A stretch of 64,000 bases of DNA from Fructobacillus fructosus KCTC 3544 (GTDB lineage Bacteria; Bacillota; Bacilli; Lactobacillales; Lactobacillaceae), in the NCBI RefSeq assembly GCF_001438695.1, contig NZ_JQBH01000004.1:42614-106613 (forward strand), in the 5' to 3' direction. Positions 43,959 through 52,817 of the stretch are shown in pieces (the stretch's first letter is position 1; each line of letters begins with the position of its first letter). Made by a program: the position numbers and the translations under genes. Below the pieces are notes generated by a model. That model worked only from the letters and a program-made list of their open reading frames with translations. It searched no databases and was not told where the DNA came from.

Positions 43959-44259
43959 GGGTCCTTTCTGGATAACGTTCTTGCAAGTCAGTGAGCATTT
44001 GTGCCTGCGTTGCCTTTTTAGGCGAACCAGGAGTCACAATCACACGACGAACTAAGATCACTTGCTTTTGATACAATTCATAGCCAAGTAAGCCAGTAAT
44101 TGGGTCATGAGGCTCATCTTGGAAAAAATACAAAAAGTAGTTTTCTTTTTTATAAGCTTTCATGGCTGCGTTGAGATGATTGACATCCTTTAAATCAGGT
44201 ACCAAAGAAAAAAGGCCCATGATGGTCTTTTCATCGTCTGCTCTCGGTTGTATTAACAT
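43903..44259 (-). CDS. ribT: RibT-like GNAT-fold protein
   Basis: 118 residues. YELYQKQVILVRRVIVTPGSPKKATQAQMLTDLQERYP matches the small acetyltransferase-like protein RibT that stands before scpA in many lactobacilli. The enzymatic role is unclear in this family. It lies 8 nt after xerD. Confidence 0.78.
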   Translation of the reverse strand: MLIQPRADDEKTIMGLFSLVPDLKDVNHLNAAMKAYKKENYFLYFFQDEPHDPITGLLGYELYQKQVILVRRVIVTPGSPKKATQAQMLTDLQERYPERTLVGTFDTQTAIDKWRKHY

Positions 44260-44267
44260 ACGTCCTC

Positions 44268-45155
44268 CTATGCACGTGGATGGAACTGATCGTAAACCTC
44301 AGTGAGGCGTTTCTTCGAGATGTGAGTGTAAATTTGTGTTGTCGAAATATCGGAATGTCCCAGCAATTCCTGAACAATTCTCAAATCCGCACCGTTCTCC
44401 AAGATATGAGTGGCAAATGAATGCCGCAAAGTATGGGGCGACACATCTTTTTGGATACCTGCCGCCTTGACCAAATTCTTAATTAGTAACCAAACACCCT
44501 GTCGGCTGATTGGGCGACCGTGGTCATTTAGAAAAACAGCCTCAGACTGTTGCCCCTTTAAGAGCTTTGGTCGGGAATCCCGTAGGTAGGTCTTTAGCCA
44601 ATCAATCGCCACTTCCCCAACCGGGATAATCCGTTCCTTATCCCCTTTTCCAATCGTTTGAAGCATGGCCAAATCAAGGTGTAAATCAGTTAATTTCAAA
44701 TGAACTAACTCAGAAACGCGTAAACCGGTGGCATACATTAACTCAAGCATGGCCTTGTTGCGAATCCCAAGTGGTTTTTCGACATCGGGCACTGCCAAAA
44801 GGTCATCCACTTCGTTGATTGTCAAAACGGCCGGTAAGTGTTGTGCTTTTTTCGGTGGCTTAATCGTTTGCATTGGGTCATGAGCAACGACACCCTCTTT
44901 TTTTAGATAAGCAAAGCACTTTCTTAGTGTCGTGACCATTCGGGCGATGGACGTGTTGGCCCTTCCAGCCATCCGTAATTGGTTCAAAAAACGCAAGACC
45001 AACAAGTGGTCCACTGAACCCAAATCCCTTTTTTGCTTATCTAAAAACTTTGAAAAAGTCGTTAAATCTTGCCGATAGGCCGTGATGGTATTGGCTGACA
45101 AGCCTCGCTCAACTCGAATGACCCGCAGATAGTCGGCCATCTCTGAAGGCAACAT
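44268..45155 (-). CDS. xerD: Site-specific tyrosine recombinase XerD-like
   Basis: 295 residues. N-terminal SAM-like DNA-binding domain (YLRVIRVERGLSANTITAYRQDL), catalytic domain with Arg in ATGLRVSELVHL, Lys in IGKGDKERIIP, HTLRHSFATHILENGADLR, LLGHSDISTTQIYTHI with the nucleophile Tyr. Synteny with scpAB and cvfB favours the chromosome dimer resolution enzyme. Its ATG overlaps the cvfB stop by one base (TAATG). Confidence 0.95.
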   Translation of the reverse strand: MLPSEMADYLRVIRVERGLSANTITAYRQDLTTFSKFLDKQKRDLGSVDHLLVLRFLNQLRMAGRANTSIARMVTTLRKCFAYLKKEGVVAHDPMQTIKPPKKAQHLPAVLTINEVDDLLAVPDVEKPLGIRNKAMLELMYATGLRVSELVHLKLTDLHLDLAMLQTIGKGDKERIIPVGEVAIDWLKTYLRDSRPKLLKGQQSEAVFLNDHGRPISRQGVWLLIKNLVKAAGIQKDVSPHTLRHSFATHILENGADLRIVQELLGHSDISTTQIYTHISKKRLTEVYDQFHPRA

Positions 45156-46042
45156 TAGTCGGCCAATCCTTTAGCAGTTAAACGGATGCCATCGTCAACT
45201 TGTTCAATTACTCGTTCCTTATAAAGGCGGCCCAAGGCACGCTTAAACTGTGACTTTGAAAAACCAAATTGTTTTTTAATGGCATCGGGAGCGGACTTGT
45301 CGTTAAATGGCAAGAAGTGTTCGGGCTTACGTTGCAATTGCAACAACAAGAACTGCGCATCTTCATCCATGACCTGGTAGGCCAGGGGCTTCAACGATAG
45401 GTTAATCACACCGTGTTCATTGACGCCCAATACGCGGGCTTCGACCACTTCACCAAGGCGTGGTTCCACGTCTCGCTGGGAAGGATGGATGAAACCAAGA
45501 CAATAATTATCCGTTAAGACCAAGGTACCGACCAACTTATTCCGGTAGACCGTTGCCTTAATTTTATCGCCCTTCTTAATTCCAGCTCCCAAACGAGCTT
45601 GACGGGAAACGGCTTTGACAATGTCTTGCTGCGCAGGCTGCCCCCAAAGACGACCCTTATTATCTTCCTTAATCGCCAATAACAGACAATCGCCCTTCTT
45701 TGGCCAAAGATCATGAATCGTTGGCAAATCATCCAGCGAAACAACCAAGTCCTTATTAGCGAGGCCAATATCGACGAAAACGCCCAAGTCAGAACGTCCT
45801 TGAACGACTTTCCCCCAGGCGTACTGATCTTTTTGCACATCGGGTACGGCCTTTGTAATTTGCAAACGATGGTCTTCGTTTTGATAAGCAAAACCAGTGA
45901 CAAAACCACCAATTTTCAATGGTTTCTGCAATTCATCCTTATCGATTTCATAGGTGTGGCCACCGTCCGTTTGCGCATAAAAGTAGTCGCCGTTTTCATC
46001 CGTGACCTTGGCCTTGATGATTTGTCCTAATTGTTCATTCAT
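45155..46042 (-). CDS. cvfB: S1-domain RNA-binding protein CvfB
   Basis: 295 residues from the ATG behind TTTGGAGAAAATC. Three or four S1-like barrels followed by a C-terminal winged helix (SKSQFKRALGRLYKERVIEQVDDGIRLT). WGKVVQGRSDLGVFVDIGLANKDLVV and LTDNYCLGFIHPSQR are typical of CvfB/YitL. CvfB influences virulence and other gene expression in related bacteria. Confidence 0.9.
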   Translation of the reverse strand: MNEQLGQIIKAKVTDENGDYFYAQTDGGHTYEIDKDELQKPLKIGGFVTGFAYQNEDHRLQITKAVPDVQKDQYAWGKVVQGRSDLGVFVDIGLANKDLVVSLDDLPTIHDLWPKKGDCLLLAIKEDNKGRLWGQPAQQDIVKAVSRQARLGAGIKKGDKIKATVYRNKLVGTLVLTDNYCLGFIHPSQRDVEPRLGEVVEARVLGVNEHGVINLSLKPLAYQVMDEDAQFLLLQLQRKPEHFLPFNDKSAPDAIKKQFGFSKSQFKRALGRLYKERVIEQVDDGIRLTAKGLAD

Positions 46043-46074
46043 GATTTTCTCCAAACTTCTTCGTATACTCAAGT

Positions 46075-46100
46075 CAAAAAAGCAAGATTAATCCTGCTTT
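46075..46100 (-). terminator. Terminator after yqeY
   Basis: AAGCAAGA (46080-46087) pairs with TCCTGCTT (46092-46099) with wobble pairs in the minus-strand RNA, then T run. Confidence 0.7.
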
Positions 46101-46123
46101 CCCGTCTGACTCCGTAAGGCCTT

Positions 46124-46570
46124 TTAGTTAGCCAGGGCCTTCTTAACTGTATCGGCAACGACTTTACCGTCAGCACGGCCTTTTGTTTGGGCTGAGACGA
46201 TGCCCATCACCTTACCCATGTCCTTTGGTGACGTGGCGCCTGTCTTTTCAATGGCCGCCGCAACTACTTGCTTGATTTCATCCTCTGAAAGCTGGGCAGG
46301 CAAGTACTTTGCCAAAACATCCAATTCAGCCTGTGTGTCTTTCGCCAAGTCCTCACGGCCGCCCTCTTTGAATTCGGCGATTGATTCCTTACGTTGCTTT
46401 ACTTCGCGTGACAACACGCTCAACTCTTCTTCCTCAGTCAAATCGTGACCGAGGTTAATCTGTTCGTTCATTACCGCGGACTTGATTTGACGGACCACCG
46501 CCAATGTTTTCTTGTCCTTTGCCTTCATGGCCGTCTTCATGTCATCTTGTACTTGCGCTAATAAGCTCAT
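46124..46570 (-). CDS. yqeY: GatB/YqeY domain protein
   Basis: 148 residues from the ATG behind AAAAGGAGCGGGAAA. SLLAQVQDDMKTAMKAKDKKTLAVVRQIKSAV, then KQRKESIAEFKEGGREDLA and MGKVMGIVSAQTKGRADGKVV match YqeY, related to the tail of GatB. A tRNA-binding role is suspected in the family. Follows rpsU as in most Firmicutes. Confidence 0.93.
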   Translation of the reverse strand: MSLLAQVQDDMKTAMKAKDKKTLAVVRQIKSAVMNEQINLGHDLTEEEELSVLSREVKQRKESIAEFKEGGREDLAKDTQAELDVLAKYLPAQLSEDEIKQVVAAAIEKTGATSPKDMGKVMGIVSAQTKGRADGKVVADTVKKALAN

Positions 46571-46625
46571 TTTCCCGCTCCTTTTGAAAAGTTCTCTATA
46601 TAAACAGTTTACCACGAGGGCACAA

Positions 46626-46652
46626 AAAAAACGCCATCAACTGGCGTTTTTA
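46626..46652 (-). terminator. Terminator after rpsU
   Basis: AACGCCA (46630-46636) pairs with TGGCGTT (46642-46648), T run on the minus strand. Confidence 0.82.
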
Positions 46653-46660
46653 CAAACGAA

Positions 46661-46849
46661 TTAACGCTTGTTCTTCTTCTTGTTGCGCTTACGTGCAGCT
46701 TCAGACTTCAACTTACGTTCTACTGAAGGCTTAACGTAAAATTCGCGCTTTCGGTATTCTTGGAGAGTACCGTCCTTAGAAACACCACGCTTGAAACGGC
46801 GCAATGCATCATCCAAAGATTCATTCTTGCGAACAATAACCTTTGCCAT
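46661..46849 (-). CDS. rpsU: 30S ribosomal protein S21
   Basis: 62 residues from the ATG behind [52 protein letters not shown] is S21, ending in a basic tail [10 protein letters not shown]. Small-subunit protein needed for initiation. Confidence 0.97.
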   Translation of the reverse strand: MAKVIVRKNESLDDALRRFKRGVSKDGTLQEYRKREFYVKPSVERKLKSEAARKRNKKKNKR

Positions 46850-46975
46850 GTCGATTCCCCTCCTTCCTGGCATTTTATTTCGTTGAAACGATATGCACTT
46901 GAACCTTGTTATTATCTCAAGGGCAAATCAGAAAGTCAAGAAAAACCGTGATATTTTAGAAAGGATAATTCAGAA

Positions 46976-48163
46976 CTACTTCGAATGGCGGTGGTTTTTA
47001 GGTCCAATCATTAACAAGAAGAAGACAACCGTCATGATTAAAATCAATAAACCATACATGCCGATTCCAGGATTTTGACCATTGAATGGTGAAAAGATTC
47101 CTAAGAAAGACACAATTGCCGGTGCAAAGGCCGTCCCAACGTTACAACCAACCAACAGAATGGAATTGGCCAACCCGTCTGCTTCCTTTGGAATGCGGTT
47201 ATCAATGGTATTGAAAATATAGGTTCCCGATAAGGGGTAGGCAAAGCCGATGATGACAACGGCAATGGTCAAGGTATAAACATTATCCGCGCTATTCATC
47301 AATAAGGTTCCCAATCCCATACAAAGCAAACCGGCTAATAAGACATACCGTTTAAAAGCTTTGAAAATAGCACCAAAGAGGAATCCCATCACCATCGATC
47401 CAATGGTGTAGATGGTGATAATAAAGGAAGCGGTTGTGCCGTCGCCCATGTGGTTAGCGACCACCACTGAAGGAGTCAATACATTCACAATGGCCATTCC
47501 GACCGTCAACGTACCACAGAAGACAGCGGACCAAACAATGGGCCAAGACAGCTTTACACGATCACTGCCCCGTTTTTCCTGTCTTGAAAAATGATATTCC
47601 GGAACGACTTTCCAGAAGCCGACCAGAACAACAAAGATGAACGCGTAAGCTAGAAACGAAGCCTGCCAGGAAATACTGAGGAACAGACCAGCTAGCAGGT
47701 TAATGACACAGACACCGATTGGTTCAAAAGCCGATCGCTCCCCGAGCATCTGCGCCTGATCACCCCCATCGTAATAAAGGTTAATGAGGGTAATGGCAAG
47801 TGAATTGGTCATGCCAATGCCAATGCCAAAAATCAAACGCGCTAAAAGGACCAACCAAATGTTGGATAAGAGCGCTGGCGCAACTCCTGCAATCCCCATT
47901 AATAGCATGCCAATGCCAACAATACGCTTAATGCCATACTTACTAGCCAATTGACTAGAAAAGAGCAGCACGATGAAGGCAGGCACTTGTTGAATGGTAG
48001 CCACCATGTTGACCAAGGTCGTTGGGTACGATGAAAAAGTCAATTGCATGGTTGGCAAAGCAGGCGAAATCGCCGTACCGGAAGTGATGACTAATGAAAC
48101 AGCTAGAATCCAAAAACGATGCAGACCCGTTTTGGGGTCCCAGTTTGACTGGTTATCTGACAT
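46976..48163 (-). CDS. MFS transporter, drug-efflux type
   Basis: 395 residues, twelve membrane segments. Segments 1-2 read WILAVSLVITSGTAISPALPTM, the loop 2-3 motif is SQLASKYGIKRIVGIGMLL, and GIGIGMTNSLAITLI is in segment 5. These are features of the drug:H+ antiporter group. The substrate is open. It does not share its strand context with the nearby MarR cluster beyond direction. Confidence 0.82.
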   Translation of the reverse strand: MSDNQSNWDPKTGLHRFWILAVSLVITSGTAISPALPTMQLTFSSYPTTLVNMVATIQQVPAFIVLLFSSQLASKYGIKRIVGIGMLLMGIAGVAPALLSNIWLVLLARLIFGIGIGMTNSLAITLINLYYDGGDQAQMLGERSAFEPIGVCVINLLAGLFLSISWQASFLAYAFIFVVLVGFWKVVPEYHFSRQEKRGSDRVKLSWPIVWSAVFCGTLTVGMAIVNVLTPSVVVANHMGDGTTASFIITIYTIGSMVMGFLFGAIFKAFKRYVLLAGLLCMGLGTLLMNSADNVYTLTIAVVIIGFAYPLSGTYIFNTIDNRIPKEADGLANSILLVGCNVGTAFAPAIVSFLGIFSPFNGQNPGIGMYGLLILIMTVVFFLLMIGPKNHRHSK

Positions 48164-48241
48164 CTAAAACTCCTCTCAAAAGTAAATTCCCCTCTATTGT
48201 ACCGCTCTTTTAGCCAAAAGCATGGTCAATTCAACCCGTTT

Positions 48242-48910
48242 TTAGTTGTGCTTCAAAACTGGAAAAGCATAACGATGGAAAAAGCCAATGAGTTCACCAT
48301 TCGCTAATAAAGCCAGCACCGTTCCGATTTGGATGCCAATCAAGTGCCCAGTAGCTAAAAAGGCCGAGCAAATAATAAGCAAAGCGGGCACAAAAGCAAG
48401 TAGCTGTCCCTTAAAAACACTTCCTGAAAAAAAACGAAGGGCCAAGATATCAGTTAAATAATCCGTTGGATACATCCATAGGTTAGCTCGCTGATAAAAG
48501 GAAGTCCCTAAGCAGACAATTACAATCCCAAAGACAACCAGAAAAATTTTTTCAAAATCACTTGAAAAACTGTCTTTTAGAAAAGCAAGTTGATGAACAA
48601 ATAACTGAATAAATTCTCCAAAGAAAAAAACAAATAAAACGGAACCAGCCAGATGGTACCAAGAAAAATGATCCAGCAGCAAAACGTTGGCCACAATCAC
48701 CAATAAGCCAACTAAGATAATAACCCAGTTCAGGGGCAGCTTAGTTAAAGTCGCTAAGCTCAGGGAAGTAGCCGTCCAAATCCCGTTCCCCTCACCTGAT
48801 AAAATGGTTAAAGCATTCCCTAACGTCACTAAGAGTAAGCCCAAAATAAAAAAGATACTTCGCGTCAACAGCCCGTTCTTCAATCGTCTTCTCCAATCCT
48901 TTTGAAACAA
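48242..48910 (-). CDS. YczE/YyaS/YitT-type membrane protein
   Basis: 222 residues, five or six membrane segments, SIFFILGLLLVTLGNALTI at the start and a HLIGIQIGTVLALLANGELIGFF end, typical of the YczE family of unknown function. The promoter TTGCAA-N16-TATAAT lies in a 28-bp palindrome (48918-48945) shared with the marR promoter, so it is probably under MarR control. ATG start overlaps no other gene. Confidence 0.8.
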   Translation of the reverse strand: MFQKDWRRRLKNGLLTRSIFFILGLLLVTLGNALTILSGEGNGIWTATSLSLATLTKLPLNWVIILVGLLVIVANVLLLDHFSWYHLAGSVLFVFFFGEFIQLFVHQLAFLKDSFSSDFEKIFLVVFGIVIVCLGTSFYQRANLWMYPTDYLTDILALRFFSGSVFKGQLLAFVPALLIICSAFLATGHLIGIQIGTVLALLANGELIGFFHRYAFPVLKHN

Positions 48911-48917
48911 TTATAAA

Positions 48918-48945
48918 GCATATAGTTGCATTTGCAACTATATGC
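48918..48945. promoter_or_regulatory. MarR operator at the yczE-like promoter
   Basis: Perfect dyad: GCATATAGTTGCA, 2-nt spacer TT, TGCAACTATATGC. On the minus strand TATAAT follows immediately (48911-48917) and TTGCAA lies within the dyad. The centre AGTTGCA-TT-TGCAACT recurs at 49390-49405. Confidence 0.85.
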
Positions 48946-48964
48946 TGTTAGGATAACCTTACAG

Positions 48965-49375
48965 TTATTGACCGACCTTCGTTAGCAACCGCAATAACTC
49001 AGTCTGCTCAGTTGCTGATAAGTCAACCATCTGCTCATGGACATATTCCTTCTCGATTTTTTCAAGGAATTGGTAGCTTTGTCGCCCCTTCTCCGTTGGG
49101 AATAACTGTTTGGACTTTCGATTCTCTTCGCCAACGACTTTGACGATGTACTGTCGTTCAGCCAATTTTCGCAGGGCTCGACTAAGTGTTGTTTTATCAA
49201 CTTGAATTAGCTTGGCCAGATCGGATTGCGTCAAACCCTCATTTTCAACAATTCGAATGAGGTATAGAAAAAGGTTGTTTTCAAGTTCGTATTTTCGGGC
49301 CGCTTCATTCATGGCCATTGTTGCCTGACGCGAGACGGCCCCCATTTGCCGGAAAATTTCAAATTCGGTCATCAT
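48965..49375 (-). CDS. MarR family transcriptional regulator
   Basis: 136 residues. Winged helix: NEGLTQSDLAKLIQVDKTTLSRALRKLAERQYIVKVVGEENRKSKQLFPTEKGRQ. ATG-ATG start behind GGAGGTA. It sits between the yczE-like gene, on the same strand, and an ElaA-type acetyltransferase, divergent. Matching palindromes lie on both sides, so it most likely represses itself, the yczE-like gene and perhaps elaA. Confidence 0.9.
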   Translation of the reverse strand: MMTEFEIFRQMGAVSRQATMAMNEAARKYELENNLFLYLIRIVENEGLTQSDLAKLIQVDKTTLSRALRKLAERQYIVKVVGEENRKSKQLFPTEKGRQSYQFLEKIEKEYVHEQMVDLSATEQTELLRLLTKVGQ

Positions 49376-49389
49376 TACCTCCAGTCAAT

Positions 49390-49405
49390 AGTTGTATTTG
49401 CAACT
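49390..49405. promoter_or_regulatory. MarR operator between marR and elaA
   Basis: AGTTGTA, TT, TGCAACT: one mismatch from the core of the 28-bp dyad at 48918-48945. It lies in the 57-bp divergent gap and covers promoter positions of both genes. Confidence 0.78.
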
Positions 49406-49432
49406 TTTAGTATACAAGAAAGGCAATCAAAC

Positions 49433-49861
49433 ATGTGGATTAACAAGCAATTAAACGATTTAAGCGCCAAGGAATTCTTCGCCATGGCGCAATTACGGAT
49501 CGATACCTTCGTTGTCGAACAGCAACGGAACTATCATGATTTAGACGACATCGACTTGAACGCTTTTCACTTAGCCTACCTCGAAAATGGTCGTTGCTTA
49601 GCCTATGCTCGAATCTTCGAAAACGGTGCTACCCTTCACTTCGGTCGTGTCGCCACCGCTCTTTCTGTTCGTGGCGAAGGATATGGTGGCAAACTCATTC
49701 AACAAATTTTAGCTTTCTGCAACCAAAAATGGCCTGGACGAACAATTGAAATCGAGGCTCAGGAACAAGTGGTCGGCCTCTACGAAAAATATGGTTTCGA
49801 ATCTGTCGGCGAACTCTTTATTTTGGCAGGAACGCCCCATCAAAAAATGATCAAAAAATAA
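49433..49861 (+). CDS. elaA: ElaA family GNAT acetyltransferase
   Basis: 142 residues from the ATG behind GAAAGG; the frame upstream covers the operator and is not coding. AMAQLRIDTFVVEQQRNYHDLDDIDLNAFHLAYLENGRCLAYARIF and RVATALSVRGEGYGGKLIQQIL (acetyl-CoA loop RxxGxG) mark ElaA. The substrate is unknown. Divergent from marR across a shared operator. Confidence 0.88.
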   Translation: MWINKQLNDLSAKEFFAMAQLRIDTFVVEQQRNYHDLDDIDLNAFHLAYLENGRCLAYARIFENGATLHFGRVATALSVRGEGYGGKLIQQILAFCNQKWPGRTIEIEAQEQVVGLYEKYGFESVGELFILAGTPHQKMIKK

Positions 49862-49864
49862 AAG

Positions 49865-49896
49865 AAGAGGCTAGTTACAAACTAGCCTCCTCTTTT
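49865..49896. terminator. Bidirectional terminator between elaA and yitT
   Basis: GAGGCTAGTT (49868-49877) and AACTAGCCTC (49881-49890) form a perfect 10-bp stem with ACA loop. Confidence 0.9.
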
Positions 49897-49903
49897 TATT
49901 GAA

Positions 49904-50770
49904 TTAGGGTTCGGGTTCAAAGAATCGACCACCCGTGTGTTCAACTTTGGATTCGGAATAAAAGGCGTGGGGATCCACTTCATGAATGGCCTCCCGTAAA
50001 TCACCCAATTCGTGTTGCGTTACAACGGTCAACAAGACAGATTTGTCTTTTCCAGTGTAACCTCCGTGCGCCGAATCAATAATTGTAACCCCGCGCCGCA
50101 TCTTATTTTGGATGTGCTCACACATCATTTCGGGCTTGTTCGTCACGATAATCTCTTGAATTTGCTGCTGACGTGTGTAGAAAACATCGATAAAGTGGGC
50201 CGAAACAACAACACCAATGATTGAATAAAGCGCGTATTCCCAACCATAGGTGAGACCGGCCCCGATCATAATTAATGAGTTAAAGGCCAAGTTGATTGAA
50301 CCGACTTTGGTATGAAACTTCATCTTAAAAAGCATACCAATGATATCTAAACCACCTGTTCCAACGCCAAAGCGAAGGGCTGTTCCGACAGCCATCCCGT
50401 TTAATCCCCCACCAAAAATGGCACAAATAAGGGGGTCACTCGTTAGCACCGTTTTAGTCGCAAAAACGGGAACAAAGAGCGCTGAGAGTAAGACTGCCAG
50501 TGCGGTAAAAATCGCAAAACGCTTAGATAATTTTAAGGCAGCGATAACTAGCAGTGGTAAATTAGCAGCTGCAATTCCCCAGGATACCGAGATTCGACCG
50601 TTGGTCACCGTATCGATTAACTGGGCCAATCCAGTAAATCCAGAAGAATAAATGTGCCCGGGTTTCCAGAAATAATTCAGGGCAATGGCCAAAATGACGC
50701 CGTACAAAACGGCTCCTGCAAACTGGTGATAATAGTAGTGATCTAACTTTTTTTCGAGTTTTGCAATCAT
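49904..50770 (-). CDS. YitT family membrane protein (DUF2179 C-terminus)
   Basis: 288 residues. Five membrane segments in the first 200 residues (GAVLYGVILAIALNYFWKPGHIYSSGFTGLAQLID), then a cytoplasmic DUF2179 domain (KMRRGVTIIDSAHGGYTGKDKSVLLTVV). The role is unknown. The ATG has only AAAAGA in place of a good ribosome-binding site. The 115-nt leader has a possible short ORF and stable pairing, described separately. Confidence 0.85.
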   Translation of the reverse strand: MIAKLEKKLDHYYYHQFAGAVLYGVILAIALNYFWKPGHIYSSGFTGLAQLIDTVTNGRISVSWGIAAANLPLLVIAALKLSKRFAIFTALAVLLSALFVPVFATKTVLTSDPLICAIFGGGLNGMAVGTALRFGVGTGGLDIIGMLFKMKFHTKVGSINLAFNSLIMIGAGLTYGWEYALYSIIGVVVSAHFIDVFYTRQQQIQEIIVTNKPEMMCEHIQNKMRRGVTIIDSAHGGYTGKDKSVLLTVVTQHELGDLREAIHEVDPHAFYSESKVEHTGGRFFEPEP

Positions 50771-50779
50771 TGTCTTTTG

Positions 50780-50890
50780 CTAAGTTAACTTGGGCGTATA
50801 GCCGTTAGTCCCTAGCATCATTTGACCAAATAGCAGCCTGGTCCTTAGCTGGTTCATACCATAGGTGTGAACTACTTCTATATTCTAACA
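50780..50890 (-). ncRNA. Structured leader of yitT with possible 25-codon uORF
   Basis: From a TATAG-type -10 near 50880 the transcript folds into hairpin GTTCACACC/GGTATGAAC and a multi-branch closed by GCTAAG (about 50840) with CTTAGC (50778-50783), enclosing GACCA/TGGTC. The frame 50780-50857 starts MNQLRTRLLFGQ and ends GTNGYTPKLT, with its stop 9 nt before yitT. There is no clear ribosome-binding site for it. No known riboswitch class recognised. Confidence 0.4.
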
Positions 50891-50961
50891 AGATTAGATT
50901 AAAATTGGGAATAAAAATACCGATTTAACCGAAATTTTTCCCCTCGCGTACTTCGTCAGCA

Positions 50962-51013
50962 TTAAAAAAGTCGCTCTGCCAATCATCCTGATCGGTATAA
51001 AGCGACTTTTTTG
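50962..51013 (-). terminator. Terminator after aspS
   Basis: AAAAAAGTCGCT (50964-50975) and AGCGACTTTTTT (51001-51012) pair fully over 12 bp, closing a 25-nt internal hairpin. Confidence 0.88.
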
Positions 51014-51032
51014 CATCAATTAATAAGTAAAC

Positions 51033-52817
51033 TTACTTCTTAGTATCTTCTGGATCAGCTTCCAATCCCAATTCAGCCAACTGCTTAGCGTCAACGGGTG
51101 TTGGTGCTTCCGTCATTGGCTCCGTGGCCTTCGAGTTCTTAGGGAAGGCAATCACCTCACGAATGTTGTCCTGGCCAGCCAAGAGCATGGCCAAACGGTC
51201 CAAACCAAGGGCGATTCCACCCATTGGTGGGAAGCCGTATTCCATGGCTTCAAGCAAGAAGCCGAAGGCTTCCTGTGCTTGTTCCGGTGTAAAGTCCAGG
51301 GCACGCAACATCTTCTCTTGAATATCCATTCGGTGAATACGGATAGAACCGGACCCCAATTCATAACCATTCAAAACCAAGTCGTAAGACTGTGCGTGAG
51401 CCTTGTGTGGGTCTTCGCCTTCGTTCAAGTAGTGCAAGTCCTCTTCGTTTGGCATCGTGAATGGGTGGTGGGCCGCAATCCAACGGTCAAAGTCTTCGGA
51501 ATACTCGAAGAGTGGCCAGTCAACAATCCAGGCAAAGCGCCATGGTGTCGTTTGGTCAATCAAGTTCAGTTCCTTCGCCGTCAGACGACGCAAGGCATCG
51601 AGTGAGGCGGCAACGATATCAGCACGACCAGCACCGAAGAGCATGAGGTCACCGACTTTGGCACCAGTGGCTTCCATCAATTCGGAAGCCGCTTTTTCGT
51701 CAAAGAACTTAGCAATTGGTCCCTTCAGCCCTTCTTCCTCAACCTTCAACCAGGCCAATCCCTTGGCACCGAAACGCTCGATGTATTGACCAAGCTTGTC
51801 AATTTCCTTACGTGAGTAATGATCGGCAGCCCCTGGTACGGCCAACGCTTTGACAACGCCACCGTCCTTGACGGCGTTTTTAAAGACGCCAAAGTCGGAA
51901 TCCTTAACAACGTCTGACAAGTCCTTAATTTCAAACGGAATCCGCAAGTCCGGCTTATCCGTTCCAAAACGATCCATTGACTCCTGCCAAGTCAACCGCT
52001 CGATATCTTCCACCTTCAAGTCGTAGTTGACGACATCCTTCATAATTTGTTGCACCCAGTGAGCCACCAAGTCTTGAATTTCTGGTGCACTCAAGAAAGA
52101 AGTCTCCAAATCGAGCTGGGTAAATTCGGGCTGGCGATCACCACGCAAATCTTCATCACGGAAACAACGGGCAATCTGGAAGTAACGGTCAAAACCGGCC
52201 CCCATTAACAATTGCTTAAAGAGCTGTGGTGACTGAGGCAACGCATAGAAGGAACCAGGATAGATACGTGAAGGAACCAAGTAATCACGGGCCCCTTCCG
52301 GCGTTGACTTGGCCAAGTATGGCGTTTCAATGTTGATAAAGCCGTGTTCTTCCATGAAGCGGTAAGCTGAAGACATAATCTTTGAACGTACGCGCAGATT
52401 GTGTTGCATCTGTGGACGGCGCAGGTCCAAGTATCGGTACTGTAGCTTCAATTCTTCTCCAGCGTTCACGTTGTCTTCAATATCAAAGACTGGCGTCTTG
52501 GAGTCAGCCAAGATTTCAGCCTTCGTAACCTTAACTTCGATACCCCCGGACTTAATCTTCTCATTGCGTTGTCCTTCGGCACGGGCCACCACTTCCCCTT
52601 CGATGGCAATCACGTATTCATTACGAACTTTTTGGGCAATTTCAAGCGCGGCTTCTTGGTCAGCTGAAAAAGTCAACTGCACAATTCCTTCACGGTCCCG
52701 CAAGTCAACGAAGACCAATTCCCCAAAATTACGGCGCTTCTGTACCCAACCAGCCAACTTAACCGTTTGGCCAATGTACTTCTCATCTACTAAACCTGCA
52801 TACGTTGTTCGTTCCAT
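51033..52817 (-). CDS. aspS: Aspartyl-tRNA synthetase
   Basis: 594 residues, bacterial-type with GAD insertion. OB-fold anticodon domain at the start ([27 protein letters not shown]), class II motif 2 [20 protein letters not shown], motif 3 [18 protein letters not shown] overlaps the hisS stop (TAATG). Co-transcribed with hisS from a T-box-controlled promoter. Confidence 0.97.
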   Translation of the reverse strand: MERTTYAGLVDEKYIGQTVKLAGWVQKRRNFGELVFVDLRDREGIVQLTFSADQEAALEIAQKVRNEYVIAIEGEVVARAEGQRNEKIKSGGIEVKVTKAEILADSKTPVFDIEDNVNAGEELKLQYRYLDLRRPQMQHNLRVRSKIMSSAYRFMEEHGFINIETPYLAKSTPEGARDYLVPSRIYPGSFYALPQSPQLFKQLLMGAGFDRYFQIARCFRDEDLRGDRQPEFTQLDLETSFLSAPEIQDLVAHWVQQIMKDVVNYDLKVEDIERLTWQESMDRFGTDKPDLRIPFEIKDLSDVVKDSDFGVFKNAVKDGGVVKALAVPGAADHYSRKEIDKLGQYIERFGAKGLAWLKVEEEGLKGPIAKFFDEKAASELMEATGAKVGDLMLFGAGRADIVAASLDALRRLTAKELNLIDQTTPWRFAWIVDWPLFEYSEDFDRWIAAHHPFTMPNEEDLHYLNEGEDPHKAHAQSYDLVLNGYELGSGSIRIHRMDIQEKMLRALDFTPEQAQEAFGFLLEAMEYGFPPMGGIALGLDRLAMLLAGQDNIREVIAFPKNSKATEPMTEAPTPVDAKQLAELGLEADPEDTKK

